Under the pieces are notes generated by a model, which was not told the DNA's origin, did not search any database, and saw nothing but the letters and a program-made list of their open reading frames with translations. The translations under genes were made by a program, and so were the position numbers. A stretch of 64,000 nt of DNA from Cacajao melanocephalus. Lineage: Eukaryota > Chordata > Mammalia > Primates > Pitheciidae. Shown here piece by piece: positions 1-12,644 of the stretch. Position 1 is the first letter of the stretch. Each line of letters begins with the position of its first letter. The stretch spans positions 1 to 64,000 of the forward strand of contig CAUYLG010005240.1 of the NCBI GenBank assembly GCA_963573385.1. Direction: 5' to 3'.

Positions 1-320
1 ACGATCCTAAATATATACGCACCCAATACAGGAACACCCAGATACATAAGGCAGGTTCTTAATGACTTACAAAGAGACTTAGACTCCCACACAGTAATAG
101 TGGGAGATTTTAACATTATCCTGTCAATATTAGACAGAGCAACGAGATAGAAAATTAACAAGGATATCCAGGACTTGAACTCAGACCTGGAACAAGTAAA
201 CTTAACAATTATTCACAGAACTCTCCACCCCAAATCCACACAACATACATTTTTCTCAGTATCACATTACACCTATTTTAAAAGTGACCACATAATTGGA
301 AGTAAATCACTCCTCAGCAA
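1..320 (+). pseudogene. L1 ORF2 endonuclease-domain fragment
   Basis: This is a piece of a LINE-1 second open reading frame, the part encoding the apurinic-like endonuclease that nicks target DNA. In the frame through 94-114 it reads V-I-V-G-D-F-N, the conserved block around a catalytic aspartate. The text before and after it (three short stretches about cellular-style lists of tripeptides such as LDSHTVIV) follows a primate L1 closely. The fragment enters from the left window edge and stops near 320 without a poly(A) tail, so both ends are truncated as seen here. A stop codon (tag) near 148 shows it is dead. Subfamily not assigned. Confidence 0.85.
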
Positions 321-454
321 TTGCATAGCATTTCACAGGTTTAAATAAAACACTGGTTGGCTGCTTGTTTGTTATTTTCATCCCTTATTCCTTCCTGTCT
401 CCATTGTTAAGCACAATTACTGGCATAAAAGAGACATTTAATACCCATTTTTAG
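321..454. other. short unassigned stretch, possible L2 3' tail
   Basis: The stretch around 385-452 has the order 'taagcacaattactggcata' then a run ending in 'atttaatacc', which loosely resembles the 3' end of an L2 element. The match is weak. Confidence 0.2.
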
Positions 455-495
455 ACTGCATTCTAGCCTGGGCAATAGAACAAGAATCCCGTTCT
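455..495 (+). mobile_element. Alu 3'-end fragment
   Basis: The text 'gactgcattctagcctgggc' followed by 'aatagaacaagaatcc' is the last part of an Alu right monomer. Everything upstream is missing, and a pyrimidine tract rather than poly(A) follows directly. Confidence 0.6.
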
Positions 496-602
496 CTCTC
501 CCTCTTTCTCTTCCTCTTTCTTTCTCTCTTTCATTCTTTTTCTTTCTTTCACTCTTTTTATTTCTTTTTCTTTCTAAAAAAAAAATAAAGAGAAAAAAAA
601 AA
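491..602. repeat. polypyrimidine (CT/CTTT) tract followed by A-rich run
   Basis: An imperfect CTTT/CT tract runs to about 577 and then switches to an A-rich run before the next Alu. It is a pyrimidine/purine mirror-type tract and is probably length-variable. Confidence 0.8.
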
Positions 603-790
603 GAAACCCCATCTGTATTAAAAATACAAAATCAGCTGGGCATGGTGGCACATGCCTGTAATACCAGCTACTCGGGGAAGGCTGAGGCAGGAGAACTGCT
701 TGAACCCAGGAGGCAGAGAGTGAGCCGAGATCGCACCACTGCACTCCAGCCTGGGCAACAAGAGAGAAACTCTGTCTCAAAAAAAAAAAT
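603..790 (+). mobile_element. Alu, 5'-truncated
   Basis: It begins inside the left monomer at 'aaccccatctgtattaaaaa', continues through the A-rich linker and the full right monomer, and ends in poly(A) near 780-789. The left half, including the A and B boxes of the RNA polymerase III promoter, is missing. Confidence 0.9.
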
Positions 791-2434
791 TCTTTATAGT
801 GACTAGTAGGGATATTCAGAGAATAATGAGAGGCCTAGATTTACCAAAAGAAAGCACGCATTTAAAAATGTATATATCAAGAAACTCTGGTCTGCTATCT
901 AACACAGATAAGAAATGTCACACTCTGGTATGCTATTTTAGGAAAAGGGTGAGTTTACAAACAGTCCAAGTCTATTTCATCTAGGCTGCATCTATATGAA
1001 CGGCCTAAAAAGAGTTCAATAGGGAAAAAAATGCGGGTGTGGAAAGGAAGGAATTATTTTTCTATTCAACGCACAACAGTATATTAATGTTCCTTTTATT
1101 CCAAGGGAAAACTGGAAGATGGTATTCTGAATCTACCTAAGTTATAAAGAAAATCAGGAGGTCACAATCTTTAGATGTGGCTGTATCTTCCCATGCATTT
1201 TTATGGCTAGATGTTAGAAAGTGACTCAACTATTCCCTCTTGTTCCCTCTTTCAAAGGTGGGAAATGAGAGGTTATCCTGAGGTCAGGAGCTTCTAATGT
1301 GGCTCTTGATTTAAACTGTGTGAACTTGCTCTACTCCAGGATGAAAGCAATCATGACCAGATCAATGTGCTCTGCAGCTGGCCAGTCAGCTGCTCCAGAG
1401 GCAGCAGCCAGCAAAAGAGCTCTGGAGCCCTCTCTGGGCACCGTGCCTCCTAAAATCTGAGCACAGGCCAATCTTGTTGCCACTCGTTCTTAAAAGGTAT
1501 TTTCAGTTCCCTAACAAGTAACATAAATTTAAGTAGGAAACATCCTCCTTTTAATATTCCAATTGTCGAAGCATTCCACATTTTAGTCTAACATTCACTA
1601 GAAAATGAAGTATTTTGACACTTCGATATGAAACCAAAATACTGGCTCCAGTCTGCCTTAGAAGCATCAGCTGATTCCTTGGAAGAGGAAATTTAAAAAG
1701 AAGCTACTCTGTCTAAGACAGACAGACAGAAAGAGAGGGGGGTGCGCGGGGGCCACACAATGAATAAGGCTGGAACGCAGCACAATAGAGTCCTGAATCC
1801 TAGGTAACTACAAAGTCTTCTTTAAAGAAACAGTTTGAATACAAAATTTCATGACAGTTGCTGGAAGCTACAAGTGGTACTATGAAATCATTGTATTATT
1901 CCAATTTTACTACAAAACTCATGTTAAAGTTTGAAAAAGAGCTTCAGTCCCACTACTGACTTTCAAGTTAGAATTCTAGAAAAGTAGGCCTGTGATAGGT
2001 GTATTCATTAAAAAACAAGAATCTGGTGAATCAACTAACTCAGGGCCAGTCCACTAATCAAGTTGGTAATTCAAAGAATCACAAAAAGAAAAAAATATAT
2101 ATATACACATATATATTTATATCTTTAATATACACACCTATGTACCTTAAGCATGTTAACTTAAAACACTCGAATTAATTTTTTGCTGTGAGATGAAGGC
2201 TTCTATTCATGAAAGGAATTCTTTACATAAGCCAACACAGTCTACCATTTCTAGGTGATTTCTTTAAAAGTAAAGAAAAAACTTGACAACATTAAGAAAA
2301 AAGGAAAAAAAATTAAGTATTTCTTATAAATGAAAATTGTGTTGAGCAATCATTCTATCAATCCATCTAGTTATTAATAACATCACAGATATATCTCATG
2401 CATATGTGGTGAAGATTTCTTTTTTAAAAAATAA
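791..2434. other. no gene recognised; simple repeats only
   Basis: I recognise no gene or repeat family here. A small GACA-type run lies near 1716-1735, next to a G-rich run. A TA-rich run spans about 2092-2130. The small open frames look like chance. Confidence 0.5.
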
Positions 2435-2673
2435 GGTTGGCCTGGTGCAGTGGCTCATGCCTATAATCACAGCACTTTGGGAGGCAGAGGTGGGCAGATC
2501 ACCTGTCAGGAGTTCGAGACCAGCCTGGCCAACATGGTGAAACTCCATCTCTATCAAAAATACAAAAATAAGCCAGGCGTGGTGGCACACACTTGTAATC
2601 CCAGCTACTCGGGAGGCTGAGGCAGGAGAGTCACTTGAACCTGGGCGACAGAGGTTGTAGTAAGCCAAGATTA
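2435..2673 (+). mobile_element. Alu, 3'-truncated
   Basis: It starts with 'ggttggcctggtgcagtggc' and runs through left monomer and linker into the right monomer. It stops at 'agccaagatta' without the last ~50 bases or a poly(A) tail. Confidence 0.92.
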
Positions 2674-2862
2674 CGTATAATAAAGTGTTTCAAAAGTAAA
2701 ATAACCAGAAAATGACGAGTACCTATTGATATCAATGGACAACTTTTCTCTAAATAAGTTAAATTTATGTTTAGGCACTTCCCCTAACCATTAGTTTCTC
2801 TAACATAAGGAAAGTGCCTATAAATTCAGGGGAAAAAAGTACTTAAAATCCATTAATATAAA

Positions 2863-3155
<293 letters not shown>

Positions 3156-3455
3156 CTATTACTAAGACTTTTAGGTAAAACACATTCTAACTACTAAAAG
3201 ATTTGATCTTGTATCACTTTCTCCTCGAGCAGTAAAATGTGCTTTAGTAAGGGAATGAAAAAAATACAAAGTTAACTTTTCACACTATATAATTATCTAG
3301 CAAACGTGTTAAAATATGATGTAAGAATATATAGAATGTTTTACATATATGTATTTTTATATCTATATACAATTGTATATATAATATATAAAAACATAAA
3401 ATGTAAGGTGCTTGAAAATATGTTCTTTTAGGAGTTATAAAAATCAGCAGTTGAA
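3156..3455. other. AT-rich spacer between Alus
   Basis: Nothing recognised. TA-rich low-complexity sequence occupies about 3320-3400. Confidence 0.5.
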
Positions 3456-3740
<285 letters not shown>

Positions 3741-3759
3741 TATATATATATATATATAT
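3741..3759. repeat. (TA)n microsatellite in Alu tail
   Basis: About nine TA units replace most of the Alu poly(A) tail. This is a common way for microsatellites to be born. Confidence 0.9.
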
Positions 3760-4426
3760 CAGAGCAGTTAAGAAGACACAAACTAATCCTTCCTTTCCTT
3801 ACTGTACTTCTCTATCTAGACAAAACTGGTACTTCCTACACCACACAGACACAGCCCTCCTATGTATCTTTCATATAACAACTCCCATAATTGTTTATTT
3901 TAAACACAAGATTATGAACACTCCAGGGAAGGATATTTTACTGTTTTTGTTTTAAAATCCCCATTTCTTTGTGAAAGAACTGGCTCTAAGAAGCCCTGAG
4001 TATAAGAGCTGGACAGAAAGACAGAAAGGAGGGCAGTTTAAAAAAAAAGTCACTGAAGAGTAACTTATAAACTAGGAAGATACAGATCTTATCAGGTGTT
4101 CAGTATATTCTGCAAATTTAACCAAATGGGCCAAAATGTTGTGAGAAAATTGGAACATATGTCAGACAATGTTTTCTTCCAACTCCTATTAACAGTAAGA
4201 TTTGAGCTTCTGCACGGCAAAAGAAACAGTCATTAGAGTGAATATAAATTTTTAAAAAATAAAATTGCATAGTATTTTATATTAGCACATTTTAAGAATA
4301 CAGTGTATCATCAACTATAATAATTATCCTCTCCTTTTATTTAAGAAATAATTCTTGAACCAGATACTCTTCTATGTGCTATGAACAGAGACACAAATTG
4401 TAGCAATAAAAGTCATATTTGGTAAA
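3760..4426. other. no feature recognised
   Basis: Mostly AT-rich unique-looking sequence. No gene or repeat family identified. Confidence 0.4.
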
Positions 4427-4640
4427 TGACATGTAGGCCAACTTCTCATATACTTTAACCATCTCTAGATTACTTTTAATGCCTTATACAAAGTAGATCT
4501 ATGTAAATAGTTGATATATTGCATTTTTTATTTGTGCTCTTTTTATTGTTGTGTTTTTTGTTTTACCTAAATGTTTTCAATCCACGGTTTGTTAAATCTG
4601 TAGCTATGAATTCTGTGGATATGGAGGGCTCACTCTATAT
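4427..4640 (-). mobile_element. Tigger3/4-like DNA transposon end
   Basis: Read on the minus strand, the stretch begins with 'gagccctccatatccac' and continues through 'acagatttaacaaaccgtgg' and 'atctagagatggtt'. This is the order of a Tigger-type (pogo/Tc1) non-autonomous element, whose end carries a CCCTCC-GTATCC terminal repeat. Only one end is clear. Subfamily is tentative. Confidence 0.65.
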
Positions 4641-4670
4641 ATATAGAGAGAGAGAGCCTTCCATATCCAC
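4615..4670. repeat. inverted repeat from two Tigger ends
   Basis: The arm starting 'gtggatatggagggctc' at 4615 is repeated inverted as 'gagccttccatatccac' ending at 4670. A TA/GA-rich centre separates them. The two transposon termini lie head to head. Confidence 0.8.
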
Positions 4671-4850
4671 AATATATATGTGTGTGTGTGTGTGCTGTGT
4701 ATATGAATATATAGTCATATATATAAATGAACAATTTTAGATGAGGAAGTTGAAAATATACATTAGCATGTGTATGTAATAAAAATATTTCCATATATAC
4801 TTGTTTGCCTGTATATACATGTATGTGTGTGATATGTATGCATATTAACA
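4671..4850. repeat. TA/TG-rich microsatellite region
   Basis: A (TG)n run at about 4678-4694 and many TATG/TACA units follow the Tigger end. The open frames here are low-complexity artefacts. Confidence 0.8.
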
Positions 4851-7800
4851 TATATGTATTCCATTCTAATTCCAAAATGTCAATCTGAAATTCCCGGTAT
4901 CATTTTCAGATATATTACAAACCTGTAATTCACCAATTCCTGACTATCGAATCAAAATTTTGTTTCTCAGTCATAAGTACAACAGTTTACATTTTGCCAG
5001 CTCTGTCCAGACAATGAAGACTAACAAATGCATTAACTTTGCTGGTGTCTTTTAGGGATGCTACTGATGCTGTCTCAGCCCATTCCCAGTTAGTTAGAAT
5101 CAAAATACTGTGCAGAACCCAGACTTTCTAAAATGTTCCCACAGATATACCAAGAACTCCCCCATGAGAGGGTAGATGTGGTTTGAGGCAGAAAAGTGGG
5201 CAGCTAGGAGGTGATACCATGGGAGAATAAGAAACATAAAATCTACTTGAGCCTGGGGTGCTGCCTTTGCTTAGCCTAGAGCACATATACACTTTTCAGT
5301 TAAAAGCTGCATTTTCATTAATCCAAAGGTTGTAATGTGATAGATTAGTTACAGTTTATAATGGGCACCTCAGGTTATGTTGGCATCTTATAGCCAAAAG
5401 ACAGGTATTAAGTTTTTAAGGCCTAATAGCAGACTATGAAGAATATCTCATAGATAATAAGATGATCCAAAATCCCCAGGAATCTTCTCTATGAATCTTC
5501 TCTTGAGGCTTTTCAGAGGTTTAATATGACATACCTACTTAAAACTATTAAAGTACAATTAGATCTGCAGGGTTAGAGGACCAGTTAGAAAGAAAAGCCT
5601 GCGTTCAGCCCTGGAATTTGTGCAGAGCCTTTTCTTGCTCAGAGTTCTACTCAGAACCTACAGTCTTATAATTACCTGAATGCAGTCTATGCTGCTGTAA
5701 AATGTAAAGGGCCCAACCAAGGGATTTTTTATGGTTTTGTTTTTTGTTTTGTAATAGGTTGTGTAAGTAGCAACAACTTATATCCCAATTTGTGAAGAGT
5801 ATCATAACAGCTTTTTAGGCTATTACACACTGAGAAATTTCACTGGAGTGGAAGGATCCTAAATTTCTATGGCATTTATGTCTCACCCTTTAGCATGCAT
5901 GTGTCACATCTTATTTGCTACTCCCTCCTTCTCAGGTCTAGTCAACATGCTACTATCAATGTAAGAGAGAATCTGTATTACAGTTTGTGGTATGTCAATT
6001 AAACAAAGATCCTTGTAACTAACGCAGAGAAAATGAGACTTGATACAAATCTGCAGCAGTCCATGACAATGTATTGTTTTGTTTTCTAGGTAAAAGAAAC
6101 TGTTTTTGGGAGATTTTCTTAATGATGTGAAAAGAGCAATTAACAGATCAATGGTTTTATATTTAGTCATAGAGACTTTGCATGTAAAAATACCACACCT
6201 GAAACTGCAGCCACAGTTGAAATCATTCCAAAGTAAAATTTTACAACAACCCATAGCCATTCTTAGAAGCTAATAAACCTCTGCACAGACCAAATATGTA
6301 ATTTAATTGATAATGTGATAGATACTATCACCCTCCTCCTTCAAAGTGTATGTGTGTGTGTGTTCTAATGATATTAATTTATTGAATTCTCCCAGCTATG
6401 AGGTGCTTTTTTAAAAAATTTATCCTGGTTAAGAAAAAAAAAGACTAATGGGGTTTCCAATTAGTACTTTTTTTAAACAATAGCCCCAAGTCCATGGTTT
6501 AAATCGCCAATATGAGTAATCTGCTTATATCCAATAAGTTAACTCCAATTCAGGAACAAGACAATTAATGACAGAGTCTATAGACCCAGTGACCTACCCA
6601 TGCACAAGACCTATGCCCAGGTTTAATTTATTACTTGATGTTTGCAGAAGTCCACTCTGATGAGTGGACCAGTCATAGAGTAGGTGTCTCAGAAAATATC
6701 AACTCAAAACTTGTGTCTACTAGAACACGGTATTTCTACTTTGCCATGATAAAGTTGTCTTACTAAGTGGCCATAGCTCCTAATACAACATAGAAAATTA
6801 TTTACAATATAACTTTCATCAATTTCTAATGATCTTATCACAAGGGAACACTGACTTATTGTCATTTGGGGAGTTCTAGGTAAGGAAACTAGTCTAGATG
6901 TTGGACTTTGAAGGCTAAAATATTCCATTATAACAATTGCATCAGATTTATGCCTTCAGATATAGAAATTATGTATTTATTTAATAAAGTATCACTTTAA
7001 TATGTTTTCTAAATATTTTATTGACAAATGTATTTATCCTGACACCACCAAAATCTCTGTGGTCTAAGGCATTCTGTTACTCTTTTATTCATCCCTGCTT
7101 CTAAATATGGTAATGCCTTCTGCTTTATTGAAGGAAGTTGAATATAACGGTAACGCCTCTGTTACTTTCAAATGAACATTGAAATTAGAGAGTTCTTCTT
7201 AACAGCAGCATTTCCTAACATCATCCCAAACTAAAGGTCGCAGCAATCACAGAACTTTATAAAGAAGCTGGCAGTTATTTCTCCATGAATGCGTTTCTCA
7301 ATTCTGTAGTAAAGCAATTTTCTTCTGAGTCCTACTGAGTGTATATATCCAGGTTTTTCATAAAGAATGAGTTACAACTTTTTTATCATCCTAAGCATTT
7401 GAGTTTTTTCTGTTATATCAGAGAAGTTTTGATACTTAACTGCATAGAATAACATTCACTGTTGTGTACAGATTTCAATCTATTCACCACACAAACTTTT
7501 GAGCCACTCTTCCTGGTTTGAACTAACATATAACATCTAGAACCTGATAAGTTACCTAGAAAGATAATTTACTCGAAATTTTATATTTTTCCTTCTTACT
7601 CCAACATCTTTATAATCCAATTCTACACATTTTTCCATAAGCCTTCATAAACAAAGTACAAATTTTCAACTATTACTGAAAATAAACTATCTCTCCTTGT
7701 GTCATCTTTCATACTTAACCCTTACAGCATATTAATATATAATTCTAGTTATAGAAGTCATAAGGAGTAGAAGAACTGTATCTTCAGAAGAATGAACATT

Positions 7801-7870
7801 CTTTTTTGAAGAATTTCCTAGTGACAGGTTACAATGTTGTTACGTAAAGATAAAAAGTAAGTTGTTTCCT
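4851..7870. other. three kb without a recognised gene
   Basis: I recognise no transposon family or exon. A short (TG)n lies at about 6347-6362. The minus-strand 118-codon frame at 5904-6260 and the 74-codon frame at 6704-6928 have no motif I recognise. Confidence 0.4.
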
Positions 7871-8254
7871 GTACCCATCTGTTTTGCATAAAGGAATACC
7901 AAAGACTGGGTAATTTATAAACAGGAGAGGTTTATTTGGCTCAGAGGTCTATAGGCTATACCCAAAACATAGTGCCAGCATCTGTTTCTGGCAAGGCCTG
8001 AGGAAGCTTACAATCATAGCGGAGGGCAAAAGGGGAGCCATGGCAAGACTGGGAGCAACAGAGAGAAGGGAAAGATTTCAGACTCTCTTAAACATCCATA
8101 TCTCTTGTGAACTCATTACCATGGGGAGAGGACCAAGCCATTCATGAGAGATCCACCCCCATGATCCAAACACCTCCTATGAGACCCCACTTCCAACAGT
8201 GGTAGTCATATTTCAATATGAGATTTGAGGGAGTAAAATATTCAATCCTTATCA
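7871..8254 (-). mobile_element. MaLR-type solo LTR
   Basis: The text 'aaagactgggtaatttataa', 'gaggtttatttggctcag', 'aagcttacaatcatagcgg', 'gatccacccccatgatcc' and 'tttcaatatgagatttgagg' gives the order of an ERVL-MaLR LTR in reverse orientation. No second copy or internal sequence adjoins it, so I call it solo. Subfamily not assigned. Confidence 0.75.
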
Positions 8255-10129
8255 TTTTCATTGAAACTGGAGGCCCAGGGTATCTTGGGGAATCGTAAGT
8301 CTCAATTATATTTGAACACCCAAGTCATGAATCCACTTCCCAAAGAGGTTCTGGTTGCTACTAATAGATGCCTGACCAGTCTTTGGATTACAGTGTAATT
8401 CTTAAACATGCTCAATCACATGAACATCAATTATTTTTAGTCACATTTACTTTGTAACTTCAAGAAGTCTACCAAAAATAACTCTGGTTCTATCAGTGTA
8501 ATTTGAGCTGAAACTTTTCTTTCTGAACCTGCAATTTTCTCTCTATAAACTCTGCAGTTCAATCATAATATAACCATCCTAGCCCACTACTAGCTGTCAT
8601 CATTCTAATGGTCATGTACAGCAACCACTTGTTTAGACAAAGCATGCTCTTCCTAAGGCACTTCATTCTATGCAAACAGTGATGGTTCAATTCATCAACA
8701 TACCAGCATATGTCATATTCCCCGTGGACCTTTTTCTCTTGTAAAGAAACTCAATATGATGCAAAGGCCACTTACTAAAACATAGCAATCTCAGATCTCC
8801 ATCTTTGAGGGTCTATTTTCTGACCTTATTGTATCCATCACTGCTTCATTATTGGTCCTGTCAGAACACCGAAAACGAAGTGTGTGCTGAAGTGGGCTTA
8901 TAATGTTGAGTGTACTGTGTACTTATCTTCGTAATCTGTATTTTGACATCATATTTGTAGTTTGAATCAGACATGATGAGAGTATTTACATCTTAAAAAT
9001 AGCAAGTTCTGCAAATGAACATTTCTCCTTTACTCTATCCATACCAGACAGCCAATTGCTAAACATTCACCATCACCTCACAGCACTTACATATTTTAAG
9101 TAGATAATGTTTAATAGAGTTGATTAAATATATATTGGACAGCTAAGAGCAAAAAAGTGTACCTGTAAATATTCGGAAACCAATAATTGCAAGAATAATT
9201 TTCAAACTGAGGTGTCAGGAACTAAAGGAAAGAGGTGTCATTATGAGAACCTAATGGTGCAAAGGAATCGTGCAATGAGCTGTGTGTTCAGAGGGAACAC
9301 TGCACTGCTAGTGCTTGTATAAACAAAGTGGTTGTTTAAATCACAGAAAAAGCAGCCTGGTCCCCACAGGCTGCTGTGAGGAGAGCACCCTGCTATGGTA
9401 GCAGAAAAGCCAGAGTTTGTCTCCCAGTGGATATGTGAGAGCAGTGTGGCTGGTGCTCTGCCTAACAATAGGCAGGGTTTCGTTGCTTTTGGTACCTCTG
9501 AGTAAGCCCAGAGATGCTGGTGCTGGGAATGCCACCAGGCATTCGTGGTAACTGATCACTAACATTCAAAGAATATTGAAGGACAAAGACTTGAATTCAG
9601 AAAAATAATAGTCTTTTTCTTCATATTTTCTGATCTTACTCTAGAATCTCCTGTTAATAGAACCTATTAGAAAGCAAGCCAGCTAGTCAAAGAAATTGGA
9701 AAATATAATTTATAGGATAAAAGCAAGCTATGGAATTAGGATATCATAGGGAAGTAATCACGACTTGGAGCATTTGCATCTTGTAAGGAGAGTTTGGAAT
9801 TTTATACCAAGGCAAGTGAAAGAGTGTGAAATTCTTAATAGGGAATAAACTAACCAAATAATATTTTAGAAATAATTCTCCTCTTCAAGGCTAGCTTTGT
9901 CTATTCTTCACTCTGGGTTCTACTATTTGCAGATAGGTCTCCAGAACACCCACCGTGAATCTTAAAACAAGGAAATAAAAAGTACAGAGTGAGAAATGTT
10001 GAAAGTGTGGCTTCACAGACGTATCCAAAGTCCAGGAGAAGATCTGTCCCATGATGGATAATTTTCCAAGTCTACGTGCTTCACCATCCTTTCTGACAGC
10101 TCAATCCTGATAATAGTGTGTGTGACTTC
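8255..10129. other. no feature recognised
   Basis: Unique-looking sequence. The overlapping minus-strand frames at 9241-9565 are in two different phases and have no recognisable motif. No repeat family seen. Confidence 0.4.
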
Positions 10130-11318
10130 AGAGAGAGTGAAAGATGGTGGAATAGAACTCTCCAGCAATCACCACCACATAGAAACATCACTGGACAACT
10201 ATCCACATGCAAAAGTACCTTCACAAAAGCTAATAAAACCAAGATATCCTAGTACCTTCTTGCAGCCCAATAATATGAAATAATGTGTTAAGGAGGGTAG
10301 GAAGAAGAGTTTTACATCATCTGCATTACCCTCACCCTAGGCAGCACAGTACAAGAACAGAAAAAATTTATTTGGGGGAAAGAGAAAAAAGTGAGCATAG
10401 GGCTTTGCATGTTCCCCAATACTGGGCCCTCCAAAGTGAAAACCAGCACTAGCAAAACTTCCAAAGACTTACATTCCATGTTGGTAGCCAAAGACTGAGC
10501 CTCTAGACTCACTTCAGTGCCAGCAAGGACCACACAGCTGCAGGGTTCAGGCATGCATGGCAAATTTAATATCTGGCTTGCACCACTGTGGGTTCAACTT
10601 CTGTGGTTCCAGGCTTGAGATAACACTCAGCAACACATAGTCCTCACCAATATCTGTCTTAAGGAACACTCTAGCACTGTGCCTTCCATAGAAAGCCCTA
10701 GGCTGCTTTCTGTTCTGTACCAACTGCAGCTGCCCCAAGCGTCTGTCATGCCCTAGCACCATGCCTGGCACAGGACTTTCCTACAATCTAGTCTGTGAAA
10801 TATGGAGTAAGTACCTACCTTTCCAAATGGGCAAACATAGACACGTGGCCTCAAGGATGAAGAACAATCAGGAAAACATGTTATTAACAAATGGACAAAA
10901 ATGAGGTAATAATAACTGACCCTGAAGAAATAAGGATGTATAATCTGCTTGAGAAAGAATTTAAAATAACTGTCTAAAGAAAGGTTTAGCAAACTTCAAA
11001 AAAAAAAGACAATTCAAGAAAATAAGTGTAAGTGACTTATTTACAATTCAAAAGAAATTTTCAAGTCTTCTTGAAAAGACAATTCAGGAAAATAAGTGTA
11101 AGTGACTTAAAATAACAGTAAGTGACTAAAATTAGAAATTTAATAGACAAATTGAAATTTTGAAAATATCAGACTCCTGGAGCTAGAAAAAGCTGAGTGA
11201 AGTGAAAAATAAGATATTATCAACAGCAAATTTGATCAAGCAGAAGAAAAATATGTGAACTTGAAGATAAGTTATTTGAAAATATATAGTCAGAGAAGTG
11301 AAAAAAAGGAAAAAGATC
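10130..11318 (+). mobile_element. old L1, 5' region and start of ORF1
   Basis: 'aagatggtggaatagaactc' opens the typical 5' sequence of an older L1, followed by 'aaacatcactggacaactat'. From about 10780 the text resembles L1 ORF1: 'gaccctgaagaaataagga', then 'aatttgatcaagcagaagaa' and 'ttgaagataagttatttgaa' (the coiled-coil-coding part). Many stops and small repeats, such as the doubled 'aataagtgtaagtgactta' at about 11022 and 11092, show decay. The same element resumes after later insertions and can be followed to about 16310. Confidence 0.75.
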
Positions 11319-12046
11319 TGTGGAATTTGTGCTTTAAGGAGCTTCTGTTTTTATGTATTTTGAGGATTTGTTTCAAGATTTAGAGCTTCTTTTAGTGGTT
11401 CTTGTAGTATTGGCTTGGTAGTGGCGTATTCACTCAGTATTTGACTGAAAAAGACTGTATTTTTCCTTCCTTTATGAAGCTTAGTTTCACTAGATACAAA
11501 ATTCTTGGCTGATAATTGTTTTGTTAAGTAGGCTGAAAATACGGTCCCAAGCCCTTCTAGTTTGTAGGGTTTCTGCTAAGAAATCTGCTGTTAATTTGAT
11601 AGGTTTTTCTTTATAGGTTACCACTTGGTTTTGCCTCACAGCTCTTAACATTCTTCCCTTTGTCTTGACTTTAGATAACCTCATGACTATATGCCTAGTT
11701 AATAATCTATTTGGGATGAATTTCCCAGGTATACTTTGAGTGTCTAGTATTTGGATGTGTAGATTTCTAGCAAAGCCAGAAAAGTTTTTCTCAATGATTC
11801 CCCCAAATACATTTTCCAAACCTTTAGATTTATCTTTCAGGAATGCCAACTATTTTTAGGTTTAGGTTTGCTCATTTAACATAATCCCAAACTTCTCAAT
11901 GTCTTTGTTCAGTTTTTTAAAATTCTTTTTTGTCTTTGTTGGATTGGGTTATTTTGAAAACCTTGTCTTTGAGCTCTAAAGATTTTTCTTCTGCTTGTAT
12001 GGTTCTACTGCTGAGACTTCCCAGTGCATTTTGTGTTTATGTAAAC
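11319..12046 (-). mobile_element. reversed L1 ORF1 fragment nested in the L1
   Basis: The orientation flips here. On the minus strand it reads through L1 ORF1 from the middle to its end ('gacaaggttttcaaaataac', then 'tctacacatccaaatactag', then 'aaattaacagcagatttctt'). The host L1 breaks off in ORF1 just left of it and resumes in ORF1 just right of it, so it looks like a later L1 insertion, truncated at both ends. No clear target duplication. Confidence 0.75.
11490..11849 (-). pseudogene. L1 ORF1p C-terminal domain remnant
   Basis: A 119-codon open frame that encodes part of the L1 ORF1 RNA-binding protein. Residues about 20-60 correspond to the central RRM region (the block 'KNFSGFARNLHIQIL' and 'PNRLLTRHIVMRLSKVK'). 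Residues about 80-112 give the C-terminal domain signature 'KLTADFLAETLQTRRAWDRIF'-like text. The full-length protein is about 340 residues, so two thirds are missing, and the initial Met is a chance codon. It is readable but has no promoter context and lies backwards inside an older L1. Confidence 0.75.
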
Positions 12047-12313
12047 TCCCCCCAAAAAAGGCAATGAAAAGGAATTGAGAAAGCTTACAGAATTTATGAG
12101 ACAGGTAAAAAGATCAAATGATTGAGTTATACAAGTTAGAGAAAGAAAAAAAGATGAAAAAGTAGAAAACATTTTTAAAAAATAAAAAATAGTAACAGAA
12201 AACTTTCCAAACCTGGAAAAAGATGCAAATATCCAAGTATGGGAACGTCAAAATCTAAAATTAGATTCCATCCAAATGAGACCACTCCATGATATATTAG
12301 AATCAAACATATT
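12047..12313 (+). mobile_element. old L1, ORF1 continued
   Basis: 'gcaatgaaaaggaattgag' and 'aactttccaaacctggaaaa' then 'gatgcaaatatccaagtatg' continue the ORF1 text of the sense-strand L1 up to the MaLR insertion. Confidence 0.75.
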
Positions 12314-12644
12314 TGATATGGTTTGGCTGTGTCCCCACTGAAATCTCAACTTGAATTATGCCTCCCAGAATTCACACATGTTGTGGGAAGGACACAGAAG
12401 AAGGTAATTGAATCACGGGGGTCAGTCTTTTCCATGCTGTTCTTGTGATAGTTAATGAGTCTCACCAGATGTGATGGGTTTATCAAGGGTTTCCACTTTT
12501 GCTTCTTCCTCATTTTCTCTTGCTGCCACCATTTAAGAAGTGCCTTTCACCCCCTGCCATGATTCTGAGGCTTCCCCAACCATGTGGAACTATAAGTCCA
12601 CTTAAACCTCTTTTTCTTTCCAGTCCCAGGTATGTCTTTCATTA
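12314..12644 (+). mobile_element. MaLR (MST-like) 5' LTR
   Basis: It starts 'tgatatggtttggctgtgtc' and runs to 'ccaggtatgtctttcatta', the usual order of an MST/THE1-class LTR. The last ~20 bases are lost where internal sequence follows. Confidence 0.9.

Noticed and set aside
574..780. Alu-derived frames such as 574-780, 2396-2668, 2938-3138 and 35277-35489
   Set aside because: Antisense or sense Alu translations, without splice-site evidence for exonised Alu.
11490..11849. 119-codon minus-strand frame as a host gene
   Set aside because: It is L1 ORF1 C-terminal coding, truncated and nested in another L1.
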